DNA of 64,000 nucleotides from JANQOH01 sp965200095 (GTDB lineage: Bacteria > Pseudomonadota > Alphaproteobacteria > UBA7887): contig OZ241350.1 in the NCBI GenBank assembly GCA_965200095.1, forward strand, positions 2,046,001-2,110,000, in the 5' to 3' direction. The position numbers and the translations under genes were made by a program. Position 1 is the first letter of the stretch; each line of letters starts with the position of its first letter. The notes under the pieces are model-generated. The model did not search any database and was not told the origin of the DNA. It worked only from the letters and a program-made list of their open reading frames with translations. Shown piece by piece: positions 23,617 to 32,768 of this stretch.

Positions 23617-24186
23617 ATGGAACCGGACGCAAGCAAGGGCTGCGCGGCGGCGGCGCGGGCGGCGCTGTTCGCCTTTCTCGACGAGCTCGGCATCGTCACC
23701 CGGACGGCCGAACACCCGCCGGTCTTCACCGTGGCGGAGGCGCGGCGACTGCGCGGCCGCATTCCCGGCGGCCATTGCAAATGCCTGTTCCTGAAGGACA
23801 AGAAGGGCGGGTTGTGGCTGGTCGTGGCCGACGAAGCCCGGCGTATCGACCTCGCCGCACTGTCCCGGCGTCTCGGCGCGCCGCGGTTCTCCTTCGGCAA
23901 GCCGGATCTGCTGGCTGCGGCCCTCGGCGTCGCCCCCGGGTCGGTCACGCCGTTCGCGTTGATCAACGACCGCGCCGAACGGCGCCTGTCCGTCGTCCTC
24001 GACGCGCGGATGCTGGAGCGGGAGCGGCTCAATTTCCACCCGCTCGACAATTCGGCGACCACGACCATCGCGTCCGCGGACCTGCTGGCGTTCGTTGCGG
24101 CGTGCGGACACGCGCCCTATAAGGTCGATTTCGACGCACTCGACGGAGCGGGAGAGCCGACGCATGGAACCCTTGATCGGCGGTAA
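23617..24186 (+). CDS. YbaK/ProXp-ala-type prolyl-tRNA deacylase
   Basis: A 189-residue protein of the aminoacyl-tRNA editing (YbaK/PrdX) family: HPPVFTVAEARRLRG, GGHCKCLFLKDKKGGLWLVV, GSVTPFALINDRAERRLSVVLD and NFHPLDNSATTTI are typical of the free-standing ProXp-ala/PrdX group. These hydrolyse mischarged Ala-tRNA(Pro) in trans to prolyl-tRNA synthetase. ATG at 23617. Its 3' end overlaps the next start by 23 bp, so the two genes are coupled. Confidence 0.88.
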   Translation: MEPDASKGCAAAARAALFAFLDELGIVTRTAEHPPVFTVAEARRLRGRIPGGHCKCLFLKDKKGGLWLVVADEARRIDLAALSRRLGAPRFSFGKPDLLAAALGVAPGSVTPFALINDRAERRLSVVLDARMLERERLNFHPLDNSATTTIASADLLAFVAACGHAPYKVDFDALDGAGEPTHGTLDRR

Positions 24187-25075
24187 CGGCGCCCAGGGCG
24201 GAGACCTCGTCAAGGACGGGGACACGGCGAGTTTTGCCGCCGATGTGATCGAAGCCTCGCGCGACACGCCGGTTATCGTGGATTTCTGGGCGCCGTGGTG
24301 CGGCCCGTGCAAGACCCTCGGTCCGATGATCGAAAAGGCGGTGCGCGCCGCGCGGGGCGCGGTGCGTCTCGTCAAGATCGACGTCGACAAGAACCAGAGA
24401 CTCGCGGCGCAGCTGCGCGTCCAGTCCATCCCCGCCGTATTCGCCTTCCGCGACGGCAAGCCCGTCGACGGTTTCGTCGGCGCCTTGCCCGAAAGCCAGA
24501 TCGCCGCCTTCATCGAACGCGTCGGCGGCCAGCCGGCGGAGAGCCCCGCGGCGGCGTTGCGCGAACAGGCCGACGCGGCGCTCGAGGCGGGCGACGCCGC
24601 GGCGGCCGGCAGCCTGTATTCGCACGTGCTGCGCGAAGACCCCGCGGACGCCGCCGCCGCCTCGGGCCTCGTCCGCGCCCTGCTCGCTTCCGGCGACCCG
24701 GCGGGCGCCCGCCGGGTGCTGGAGTCGCTTTCGGACGAGGTTGCGCAGTCGAGCGCTCTCGACGGCGCCCGCGCCGCTCTCGAGATCGCCGAGCAGGCCG
24801 CCGGCGCGGGCAGCGGCGAGATCGACTCGCTGCGCGCCCGCGTCGCCGCCGACGCCGCCGACCATCAGGCGCGCCACGACCTTGCGGTCGCGTTGTTCGG
24901 GGCCGGCGAGCGCGAGGAGGCCATTTCGGAAATGCTGGAGATCGTCCGCCGCGACCGCGCCTGGAACGACGATGCGGCGCGCCGGAAACTGATCGTCTTT
25001 TTCGACGCGGTCGGCGCCGCCGACCCCCTTGCCGTCGCCGGGCGGCGGCGTCTTTCGGCTCTCCTTTTCTCGTGA
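24164..25075 (+). CDS. Thioredoxin-TPR co-chaperone (YbbN/CnoX-like)
   Basis: 303 residues. An N-terminal thioredoxin fold has the redox motif WCGPC (Cys46, Cys49), then SIPAVFAFRDGKPVDGFVG. A tetratricopeptide C-terminal region follows from about residue 130 (AALREQADAALEAGDAAAAG). This is the YbbN/CnoX architecture; alphaproteobacterial members keep the CxxC. CnoX binds GroEL clients and protects them from over-oxidation. It is followed within 6 bp by the Lon-N gene, giving a protein-quality cluster. Confidence 0.88.
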   Translation: MEPLIGGNGAQGGDLVKDGDTASFAADVIEASRDTPVIVDFWAPWCGPCKTLGPMIEKAVRAARGAVRLVKIDVDKNQRLAAQLRVQSIPAVFAFRDGKPVDGFVGALPESQIAAFIERVGGQPAESPAAALREQADAALEAGDAAAAGSLYSHVLREDPADAAAASGLVRALLASGDPAGARRVLESLSDEVAQSSALDGARAALEIAEQAAGAGSGEIDSLRARVAADAADHQARHDLAVALFGAGEREEAISEMLEIVRRDRAWNDDAARRKLIVFFDAVGAADPLAVAGRRRLSALLFS

Positions 25076-25081
25076 GCGCCG

Positions 25082-25732
25082 ATGCGGCCGACCAGCATCC
25101 TGCAACTGCCGGAGGTCATTCCGGTCTTCCCGCTGCCGGGCGTGCTGTTGCTCCCTTTCGGCGAATTGCCGCTCAATATTTTCGAGCCGCGCTACCTCGC
25201 CATGTGCGACGACGCGCTGGGAGGCCCCCGCCTGATCGGGATGATCCAGCCGCAAGACCCCGATAGCGCCGCCCGCGACCCCGACCTGTGCCGTATCGGC
25301 TGCGCCGGGCGGATCACCGGCTTCCGCGAAACGCTCGACAACCGCTATCTCGTCACCCTGACCGGCCTGTGCCGGTTCGCCGTCGTCGACGAACTGGAGC
25401 CGAAGGACGGCTACCGCCGCGTCCGCGCGGACTGGGGCGCGTTCCGCGCCGACTTCAAGACCCCCGACCCGCGCGGCGTCTCCCGGGAACGCCTGCTTCC
25501 GGTTCTGCGCGATTACTGCAAGGCCGCCAATCTGGCGGCGGACTGGCGTTCGATCGAAAAGGTGTCGGGCGCGCAGCTCGTCACCGTGCTGGCCATGCTT
25601 TGTCCGTTCGCCGCGCGCGAGAAGCAGGCGCTGCTCGAATCGGACGATCTTGCGGGGCGCGCCGAATTGATGATCTCGCTCATGGCCATGGCCGTGCTCG
25701 AGCGCCGCGAACCCGGTTCGACGCTCAACTGA
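25082..25732 (+). CDS. Lon-protease N-terminal (LON substrate-binding) domain protein
   Basis: A 216-residue stand-alone LON domain: LPEVIPVFPLPGVLLLPFGE, PLNIFEPRYLAMCDDAL, RLIGMIQP and CRIGCAGRITGF. There is no ATPase or protease part. Such proteins are thought to bind substrates or partners; their role is unresolved. The gene neighbours (thioredoxin-TPR upstream, Trm112-like downstream) match many alphaproteobacterial genomes. Confidence 0.9.
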   Translation: MRPTSILQLPEVIPVFPLPGVLLLPFGELPLNIFEPRYLAMCDDALGGPRLIGMIQPQDPDSAARDPDLCRIGCAGRITGFRETLDNRYLVTLTGLCRFAVVDELEPKDGYRRVRADWGAFRADFKTPDPRGVSRERLLPVLRDYCKAANLAADWRSIEKVSGAQLVTVLAMLCPFAAREKQALLESDDLAGRAELMISLMAMAVLERREPGSTLN

Positions 25733-25755
25733 TCCGAAAGCCGGAGAGAACGCGC

Positions 25756-25968
25756 ATGTCGCAAGAAGCGCACGCCGGCGCCGAGGTCGATCCCCGGCTG
25801 CTCGAAATCCTCGTTTGCCCCGCCTGCCACGGCCCCTTGCGCTACGACCGCGAACGCCAGGAGCTGGTGAGCGAGCGCGCGGGCCTCGCCTATCCGATCC
25901 GCGACGGCATCCCGATCATGCTGGTCGACGAAGCGCGGCGCCTCGACGGCGATGCGGACGGCGGATAG
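25756..25968 (+). CDS. Trm112/YcaR (UPF0434) family small zinc-ribbon protein
   Basis: 70 residues: LLEILVCPACHGPLRYDRER then LAYPIRDGIPIMLVDEARRL. The CPxC pair and the YPIRDGIPIML core define the Trm112-like family, small activator or zinc-ribbon proteins. ATG at 25756; the gene ends inside the start of the DUF971 gene (17-bp overlap). Confidence 0.9.
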   Translation: MSQEAHAGAEVDPRLLEILVCPACHGPLRYDRERQELVSERAGLAYPIRDGIPIMLVDEARRLDGDADGG

Positions 25969-26323
25969 CGCCGCCGCCCCGTGGCCGGTGGAGCTCCGCC
26001 TTCTGGACAACGGGCGCCGCCTGGAAGTGGATTTCGACGACGGCGCGCGCTTTTCCCTGTCGGCGGAACTCCTGCGTGTGGAAAGCCCGTCAGCCGAGGT
26101 CCAGCGCTACGGCGCCAAACAGATCGTCGCCGGCCGCCGACACGTCGCCATTTCGCATATCGAGCCGGTGGGGCGTTACGCCGCCCGGCTGCGCTTCGAC
26201 GACGGCCACGACACGGGACTGTTCTCGTGGCCGTGGCTCTATCGCCTCGGGCGCGACCGCGAAGCCGTCTGGCGCGCTTATCGGGACGCCCTCGCCGCGC
26301 GCGGCATGAGCCGCGACCCCTGA
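25952..26323 (+). CDS. DUF971 protein (gamma-butyrobetaine hydroxylase N-terminal-like)
   Basis: 123 residues: WPVELRLLDNGRRLEVDFDD, FSLSAELLRVESPSAEVQ, ISHIEPVGRYAARLRFDDGH and GLFSWPWLYRLG. DUF971 is a small domain associated with Fe-S proteins and hydroxylases. Overlap with the upstream gene suggests co-expression. It converges on the helicase gene with only 4 bp between stops. Confidence 0.88.
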   Translation: MRTADSAAAPWPVELRLLDNGRRLEVDFDDGARFSLSAELLRVESPSAEVQRYGAKQIVAGRRHVAISHIEPVGRYAARLRFDDGHDTGLFSWPWLYRLGRDREAVWRAYRDALAARGMSRDP

Positions 26324-26327
26324 CCGT

Positions 26328-28589
26328 TCAGGCCGGCTCCACGAAACCGTCCATCACCTTCCGGATCCCGGCGCGGTCGAACAATATCTCCAGTTTCTCG
26401 CCGTCCACGCGCAGCACCGCGCCATGGCCGAATTTGCGATGGAACACGCGCGCGCCGACGGCCCAGGCGGCGCGCGCGCGGCGTTCGACCTCCACCGGCG
26501 GCGATGCGCTCGCGCGCTCGGCGAAGCGCCGCCAATTGCTGCGCCGCTCCCCCAGGGCGGGCCGTTCGAAAAGCGCCGGATCGACGCTGTCCGCATCGCC
26601 GCCGCGACCGTAATACGCCCCCGTCACGGCCTGCCTCTCGACATGTTGCGCCGGCAGTTCGGCGACGAACCGCGACGGCGGGTTCGACGCCCACTGGCCG
26701 AACGCCAGCCGGTTGCCGGCGAACGACACGATCGCGCGGCGCCGCGCCCGTGTAAGGCCCACATAGGCCAGGCGTCGCTCCTCTTCCAGCGCCTTCGAGG
26801 CGCCTTCCTCGAGCGCGCGCCGGTTGGGGAACACGTCCTCCTCCCACCCGGGCAGATATACGTTGTCGAATTCCAGCCCCTTCGCGCCGTGCAGCGTCAT
26901 CACGTTGACCATGTCCTCATCGCGGCGGGCGGCGTTGTCCATGACCAGACTCACATGTTCGAGAAACGCGCCCGCAGTCTCGAATTCCTCCAGTGCGACG
27001 ACCAGTTCCTGAAGGTTGTCGAGCCGCCCCGGCGCTTCGATGGAACGGTCGTTTTGCCACATGTCGGTGTAGCCGGACTCCTCGAGCACCGTTGCCATCA
27101 GCGCGGCCGGGCCGGTCTCTGCGGCGGCGGCGCGCCAGCGGTCGAGGTCGTTCGCCAACGCCGCGAGACCCGTGGCGGCGCGCCCGCGGATGTCGCCCGC
27201 GGCGAGCGCCTCGCGCGCCGCCGCGAGCATCGGCAGCCGGCGCTCGCGGGCGCGGCGGTGAAGCGTTTGCAGGGTCGCGGGGCCGACGCCCCGCCGCGGC
27301 GTGTTGACGATGCGCTCGAACGCGAGATCGTCGCCGGGCTGGACGGTAATGCGCATATAGGCCACGGCGTCGCGGATCTCCAGCCTCTCGTAGAACCGGA
27401 CGCCGCCGATGACCCGGTAGGGCAATCCGATACGCAGGAAGCGCTCCTCGAACGCGCGGGTCTGGAAGGTCGCGCGCACCAGAACCGCCATGTCGTTCAG
27501 CCGCTCGCCGCGCCGCTGCGCCGCCTCGATATCGTCCGAGACGCGCCGCGCCTCGTCCTCGCCGTCCCACGCGCCGACGACGCGGACCCGGGCGCCCGCC
27601 TCGTCATCGGTCCACAGGGTCTTGCCGAGTCTTCCCTCGTTCCGGGCGATCAGCCCGGACGCCGCGCCCAGAATGTGCCCCGTCGAACGGTAGTTCCGTT
27701 CCAGCCGGATCACCCGCGCGCCGGGGAAGTCCTTCTCGAAGCGCAGGATGTTGCCCACTTCGGCGCCCCGCCAGGCGTAGATGGACTGATCGTCGTCGCC
27801 GACGCAGCACAGATTGCCGCGCTCCCGCGCGAGCAGCCGCAGCCACAGATACTGCGCGACGTTGGCGTCCTGATATTCGTCGACGAGGAGGTAGCGGAAC
27901 CGGCGGCGGTAGTCCGCCAGCACATCCTCATGCGCGGTGAGCACCGAAATGTTGTGCAGCAACAGATCGCCGAAATCGGCGGCGTTCAGCACCCGCAACC
28001 GCTCCTGATACTGGTCGTAGAGGCTGACGGCCTTGCCGTCCGCGAACTCCTCGTCCGCCTCGGCCGCCGCTCCGTCGGGCGACAGGCCGCGGTCCTTCCA
28101 CCGCTGGATGACCGCCAGCACCGAACGCGGCGGCCACTTCCGGTCGTCGAGACCGTTGGCGGCCATCAACTGCTTGAGCAGGCGTTGCTGGTCGTCGGTA
28201 TCGATGATGGTGAAGTTCGACCGCAGGCCGCAGCGCTCGGCGTGGCGGCGGAGGATGCGCGCCGCCACCGCGTGGAACGTGCCCAGATGCCAGCCGTCGA
28301 CCGAACGGCCGACCAGCGCTTCGACGCGCTCCTTCATTTCGCGCGCGGCGCGGTTGGTGAAGGTAACCGCGAGTATCTGTCCCGGATGGGCGAGTCCGGT
28401 CGCCAGCAGATGCGCGAGCCGGGTCGTGAGCACGCGGGTCTTTCCCGTCCCCGCGCCCGCGAGGACCAGCACCGGCCCCTCGGTGGTCTCGACCGCCTCG
28501 CGCTGTTCGGCGTTGAGCGTATCGAGGTAGCCGGCGGGGGCCCCGGGCGCAGCGCCGGGAGAGCGGGGAGAGTCATGGAGTCGGGACAT
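26328..28589 (-). CDS. uvrD: UvrD/PcrA-type superfamily 1 DNA helicase
   Basis: 753 residues. Motif I AGAGTGKTRVLTTR, Ia VTFTNRAAREMKERV, II LLVDEYQDANVAQY, III GDDDQSIYAWRGA, IV RLERNYRS, V MTLHGAKGLEFDNVYLPG and VI EERRLAYVGLTRAR are all present, along with a C-terminal GARVFHRKFGHGAVLRVDGE (UvrD-type tudor-like end). It unwinds DNA in nucleotide-excision and mismatch repair and removes RecA or stalled polymerase. The start is set at the ATG at 28589 (MSRLHDSPRS); the longer frame upstream is shadow. Confidence 0.92.
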   Translation of the reverse strand: MSRLHDSPRSPGAAPGAPAGYLDTLNAEQREAVETTEGPVLVLAGAGTGKTRVLTTRLAHLLATGLAHPGQILAVTFTNRAAREMKERVEALVGRSVDGWHLGTFHAVAARILRRHAERCGLRSNFTIIDTDDQQRLLKQLMAANGLDDRKWPPRSVLAVIQRWKDRGLSPDGAAAEADEEFADGKAVSLYDQYQERLRVLNAADFGDLLLHNISVLTAHEDVLADYRRRFRYLLVDEYQDANVAQYLWLRLLARERGNLCCVGDDDQSIYAWRGAEVGNILRFEKDFPGARVIRLERNYRSTGHILGAASGLIARNEGRLGKTLWTDDEAGARVRVVGAWDGEDEARRVSDDIEAAQRRGERLNDMAVLVRATFQTRAFEERFLRIGLPYRVIGGVRFYERLEIRDAVAYMRITVQPGDDLAFERIVNTPRRGVGPATLQTLHRRARERRLPMLAAAREALAAGDIRGRAATGLAALANDLDRWRAAAAETGPAALMATVLEESGYTDMWQNDRSIEAPGRLDNLQELVVALEEFETAGAFLEHVSLVMDNAARRDEDMVNVMTLHGAKGLEFDNVYLPGWEEDVFPNRRALEEGASKALEEERRLAYVGLTRARRRAIVSFAGNRLAFGQWASNPPSRFVAELPAQHVERQAVTGAYYGRGGDADSVDPALFERPALGERRSNWRRFAERASASPPVEVERRARAAWAVGARVFHRKFGHGAVLRVDGEKLEILFDRAGIRKVMDGFVEPA

Positions 28590-28627
28590 CGGCGCGCCCA
28601 CTATAGCCGGGGTCGCCGGCGTCTCCG

Positions 28628-29431
28628 TCACGTCCGGCCGCGCGTGACCGCGTGCTCGCGCAGCAGGGCGCGGTTGTGCGCGGCGAGCGCGTCTTCCCGG
28701 CGCACGACGCCGACCGGCCGCCCGCCGAGTCCACCGCCGGAAGGTCCCGTTTCGCCGCGTCGAGCCGCTCCGGCACGCGGTCGAGCGCATCGCCGGGCCG
28801 GACCGTCGGCAACCCTGTCTCCGCAACGTCGCCCAGTGTCGGCGACGCGTTCCCTTCCCCGCCCGGCGCCGGGGCGTGCAACCGCGCCGGCGTCGCGACG
28901 CCTGTGAGACGCCCTCGCGAATCGACCGCGTAGAGGTCTCCCCGCGGCGCCGCGCGCGCCGGTTCGCGCGCCCGGGGAATCGTCGTCGCCTCGTCCGCGG
29001 CGCGAAACGATGTCATCGGGTCTGCGGCGGAGACGTCCGCCGCGGCGGCGCGTCCGGGCGAGCGCTTGGGCGAGGCCGTCGCGGAGCGGCAGTTTGCCGC
29101 CGCGCACCGCCCGCGCCGCGATGACGTCGGCGACGGCCCGGAGCCGCCGCTCCGGCACAATTAAGTGGATCGGCAATCCGACGCCCAGACCGCCCAGCGC
29201 CGGCGCAAGGAGGAGGCGCTGCCATTCGAGCGCGCGGACCGCCTCGACGACGCCCTTCGAACCCGCTCCGAAAAAGACGAAGTGCGCGCCGTCTATGGCG
29301 AGGCGAAAGCCAACGGCGCCGTAACCCGCCGCCACGCCCGCAACTGCGGCGAGCGCCGCCATCCGCAATTCGCCGCCGCCGAACCGGCGCGCGACGGCGC
29401 GCAGGCGGAGGCCCATCCGCCCGGCGTTCAT
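28628..29431 (-). pseudogene. Decayed ClC-type chloride channel with CBS domains
   Basis: The start (MNAGRMGLRLRAVARRFGGG) followed by AALAAVAGVAAGYGAVGFRL and GLGVGLPIHLIVPERRLRAV is a ClC channel N-terminus up to KLPLRDGLAQALA. The central pore helices are missing. The text then continues in another frame as CBS-domain sequence (GDLYAVDSRGRLTGVATPAR, VAETGLPTVRPGDALDRVPE) and returns to the first frame for RPVGVVRREDALAAHNRALL. So there is a large internal deletion plus at least two frameshifts. No functional channel is expected. Confidence 0.8.
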
Positions 29432-29447
29432 TCCGGCGGGCGGCGAG

Positions 29448-29987
29448 TCACTTCGCGCGCCGAAGGCCGATCTCCCGGCTGAGACCGGGAGGAGGCGCGA
29501 CCCCGGCATGGGCCCGCCGGATGGCGGCGAGGCGGTCCAGCACCGGCGCCGGCATGGGCGCTGCGCGGCGCCGGTTCAGATCGACATGCAGGAGCATGAT
29601 CTCGCTGGTCGCCGCGTGATAGTCGCGCGCATCGTGGAACATCGCATGCGCGTAGTGGATGCGCTTCTCGTCGAAACCGAACAAATGGGTGGCGAAGCGC
29701 AGCGGGTCGCCGCCGACCACTTCGCGCAGATAGGAAACGTGGGTTTCGAGAACGAAGACCGACCCGCCGGTTTCCTTCATATGCTCCGGGCCGAGACCGA
29801 TATGAGCCATGAATGCGTCCGTCGCGTGGTCGAAGGCGAGGACGTAATAGGCGACGTTCATGTGGTCGTTGACATCGAGCCACTCGGCGCGCACCGGCTC
29901 ACGGTGCAGCACCAGCGGCGCCGCGCCGGCGTCGGGCGTTTCCGGCCCCGCCCCCCGGGCGCGCAGCGGGCGGATCCGACGGGTCAT
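29448..29987 (-). CDS. Hotdog-fold acyl-CoA thioesterase
   Basis: 179 residues: PVRAEWLDVNDHMNVAYYVL carries the conserved Asp-x-x-x-His-Met-Asn of 4-hydroxybenzoyl-CoA-type thioesterases. ETHVSYLREVVGGDPLRF and HYAHAMFHDA follow. It is closest to carnitine-related or FadM-like thioesterases. ATG at 29987. It is divergent from the dehydrogenase gene at 30101. Confidence 0.85.
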   Translation of the reverse strand: MTRRIRPLRARGAGPETPDAGAAPLVLHREPVRAEWLDVNDHMNVAYYVLAFDHATDAFMAHIGLGPEHMKETGGSVFVLETHVSYLREVVGGDPLRFATHLFGFDEKRIHYAHAMFHDARDYHAATSEIMLLHVDLNRRRAAPMPAPVLDRLAAIRRAHAGVAPPPGLSREIGLRRAK

Positions 29988-30100
29988 GGCCGCGCCCTCC
30001 CAGCGTTCGGGCGGGAAATTAGCACGACGGCGCCCCTGTAGCTGCGACTGCCGCGGGTGTAGGCTGTCGTCATCGTCGCTCGCCGCCGGGGAGGCCTTTC

Positions 30101-31507
30101 ATGACCGCCATGCCGCACGTCAAGCCGAGCCGCCTCGACCCGGCGACGCCGTTGCTCGACGAACTCGCCGCGTTGCTGGGGGAGCGCCTGTCGACCTCGC
30201 CGGCGGTGCGCGAACATCACGGCAAGGACGAATCGTTCCACACGCCGGTAAGCCCCGACGCGGTGGCGTTCGTCCGTTCGACGGAGGAGGCGAGCGCGGT
30301 GGTTTCGGCCTGCGCGCGCCATGGCGCGCCGGTGATCCCCTATGGAACGGGGACATCGCTCGAAGGCCACGTGGCGGCGCTGGAAGGCGGCGTGTGTATC
30401 GATCTCGGCCAGATGAACGAGGTGGTCGAGGTCAATGCCGAGGACCTGGACTGCACCGTCCAGGCGGGCGTGACCCGCAAGCAGTGCAACGAATATCTGC
30501 GCGACACGGGCCTGTTCTTTCCGGTCGACCCCGGCGCCGACGCCTCGATCGGCGGCATGGCCGCAACCCGCGCCAGCGGCACCAACGCGGTCCGCTACGG
30601 CACAATGCGCGAGAACGTGCTCGGTCTCACCGTGGTGCTCGCCGACGGGCGCGTAATCCGCACCGGCGGCCGCAGCCGCAAATCCGCCGCCGGCTACGAC
30701 CTGACCCGCCTCTTCGTCGGCTCCGAGGGGACTCTGGGGGTGATTACCGAGGTCACCTTGCGCCTCTACGGCATTCCCGAGGCGGTCAGCGCCGCGACCT
30801 GCGCGTTCCCCGCCATCGCCGACGCCGTGAACGCCGTCATTCTCACTATCCAGTCGGGGGTTCCCGTCGCCCGCGTCGAATTGCTCGACGAAGCGTCGAT
30901 GGACGCGATCAACAAATTTTCCGGTCTCGATCATCCGGTGGCCTACACCCTCTTCTACGAGTTTCACGGCACCGAGGCCTGGGCGCGCGAACAGGCCGAA
31001 CTCGCGCAGTCCATCGCCGAAGACTGCGGCGGCGGTCATTTCACGTGGACCGCCAACCACGAAGACCGCAACAGATTGTGGCAGGCGCGCCACGACGCGC
31101 TTTACGCCATGCTGGCGGCGGCGCCGGGATGCAAGGCGATGGTCACCGATGTCTGCGTGCCGATCTCCCGCCTCGCCGAATCGGTTTCCGAAACCGAGTC
31201 CGACAATGCCGGGGCCCCCTTTCCCGCTCCCATCGCCGGCCATGTGGGCGACGGGAATTTCCACGTCGCCTATATGATCGACCCCGGCAACGAGGCGCAT
31301 GTGGCGCAGGCGAACGCGCTCCACGACCGCTTGATCGCCCGGACCCTGCGCATGGGCGGCACGTGCACCGGCGAGCACGGCATCGGCTACGGCAAGATCG
31401 GCTATCTGAACGCCGAATGCGGCGAGAGCATCGCCGCCATGCGCGCCATAAAACGCGCCCTCGACCCCGACAACATCATGAACCCGGGCAAGGTGATTCG
31501 CGTCTGA
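30101..31507 (+). CDS. FAD-linked D-lactate/2-hydroxyacid dehydrogenase
   Basis: A 468-residue flavoprotein. The PCMH-type FAD domain shows PVIPYGTGTSLEGHVAAL, FFPVDPGADASIGGM, YGTMRENVLGL and FVGSEGTLGVITEVTLRLY. The C-terminal FAD-oxidase domain has APIAGHVGDGNFHV (metal His) and the signature CTGEHGIGYGK, ending DPDNIMNPGKV. This matches D-lactate dehydrogenase (cytochrome) and glycolate oxidase subunit families. Membrane cytochrome or quinone is the likely acceptor. ATG at 30101 follows GGGGAGG. Confidence 0.9.
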   Translation: MTAMPHVKPSRLDPATPLLDELAALLGERLSTSPAVREHHGKDESFHTPVSPDAVAFVRSTEEASAVVSACARHGAPVIPYGTGTSLEGHVAALEGGVCIDLGQMNEVVEVNAEDLDCTVQAGVTRKQCNEYLRDTGLFFPVDPGADASIGGMAATRASGTNAVRYGTMRENVLGLTVVLADGRVIRTGGRSRKSAAGYDLTRLFVGSEGTLGVITEVTLRLYGIPEAVSAATCAFPAIADAVNAVILTIQSGVPVARVELLDEASMDAINKFSGLDHPVAYTLFYEFHGTEAWAREQAELAQSIAEDCGGGHFTWTANHEDRNRLWQARHDALYAMLAAAPGCKAMVTDVCVPISRLAESVSETESDNAGAPFPAPIAGHVGDGNFHVAYMIDPGNEAHVAQANALHDRLIARTLRMGGTCTGEHGIGYGKIGYLNAECGESIAAMRAIKRALDPDNIMNPGKVIRV

Positions 31508-31511
31508 CTCC

Positions 31512-32618
31512 TCAGGACGCGCGCTCCCGGTCGACCACGATTCGCGGCGGCGGCTTGCCGTCGCTGCGCTCCAGCGCCTCGAGGACACGGGCCGCGATGG
31601 CGGAAAAGGCGCGCGCCTGCGCGCCGTCCGGCGTTTCCGCGACGATCGGGCGCCCGGCGTCGGAGGTCTCGCGCACCGCGGCGTCCAGCGGGACCTCGCC
31701 GAGACACGCCACCCCGGCGGCCGCCGCTGCGTCGCGGGCGCCGCCATGCCCGAAGATGTGCGCCTCTGCGCCGCAATTCGGGCACGAGTAGAAACTCATG
31801 TTCTCGACGATGCCGAGCACCGGAACCTCCACCTTGCGGAACATCGCCAGACCGCGCCGCGCATCGATCAGCGCGAGGTCCTGGGGGGTCGAAACGATGA
31901 CGGCGCCCGCCAGCGGCACGCGCTGCGCAAGCGTCAGCTGCGCGTCGCCGGTCCCCGGCGGCATATCGACGATCAGGACATCGAGGTCGCCCCACAGCAC
32001 GTCGTCGAGCATCTGGCGAAGGGCGCTCTGGACCATCGGCCCGCGCCAGACCATCGGCGTTTCCTCGTCCACCAGGAAACCCATCGACATGCAGGGAACG
32101 CCGTATCCGCGCAGCGGCTCGATGGTTTTGCCGTCGGGCGAATCCGGCTTGCCGGAGAGGCCGAGCAGGCGGGGTTGCGACGGCCCGTAAATGTCGGCGT
32201 CCAGCATCCCGACGCGCTTGCCGAGACCGGTCATGGCGAGCGCGAGATTGACCGCCACCGTGGATTTGCCGACCCCGCCCTTGCCGCTCGCCACGGCGAC
32301 GATGGCGTTCACGCCGCCCACCCCGGCGCCCGGCGGGCGCTCGTCGCCGTCCGCGGCTCCGGCGGGGCCGCGTTCGGCCGTCAACACCGCCGTCGCGGAG
32401 GTCACTCCGGGAAGCGCCCGCACCGCGTTCTCGCAGGCCCGCCGCGTCGCTTCCAGCGCTTCGCGTTCGTCCGGGCGGATCTCGATCGCGAAACCCACAT
32501 TGCCGCCCCGGACGGCGACGCCGGATATCATGCCGCAGGCGACGACATCGCCGTTGCGGCCCGGAGCGGGCACGGCCGCCAGGGCGCGGCGGACATCGGC
32601 CTCGGTAATCCGCGCCAT
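31512..32618 (-). CDS. apbC: ApbC/Mrp-type iron-sulfur cluster carrier ATPase
   Basis: 368 residues. An N-terminal FeS-assembly (MIP18-like) domain at 1-85 is followed by the P-loop ASGKGGVGKSTVAVNLA, MLDADIYGPSQPRLLG, IVDMPPGTGDAQLT and a CxxC cluster site SFYSCPNCGAEAHIFG. The protein carries Fe-S clusters to apoproteins. The ATG at 32618 has CGGAGG upstream. It is divergent from hflK, with a 150-bp intergenic region between them. Confidence 0.93.
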   Translation of the reverse strand: MARITEADVRRALAAVPAPGRNGDVVACGMISGVAVRGGNVGFAIEIRPDEREALEATRRACENAVRALPGVTSATAVLTAERGPAGAADGDERPPGAGVGGVNAIVAVASGKGGVGKSTVAVNLALAMTGLGKRVGMLDADIYGPSQPRLLGLSGKPDSPDGKTIEPLRGYGVPCMSMGFLVDEETPMVWRGPMVQSALRQMLDDVLWGDLDVLIVDMPPGTGDAQLTLAQRVPLAGAVIVSTPQDLALIDARRGLAMFRKVEVPVLGIVENMSFYSCPNCGAEAHIFGHGGARDAAAAAGVACLGEVPLDAAVRETSDAGRPIVAETPDGAQARAFSAIAARVLEALERSDGKPPPRIVVDRERAS

Positions 32619-32768
32619 GCTTGAACACCTCCGGGGCGGGCCCCTATGCTGTCCCGCGCCCGGCGACGCGGCCGGCGCGTTATATCCCCGTTCCGCGGCG
32701 CGGGCCACGGCGGGGACGCGACGAGCAGGCGGGCGCAGCGCCCGTCCCGGCGACAGGGAACCGAGAAC

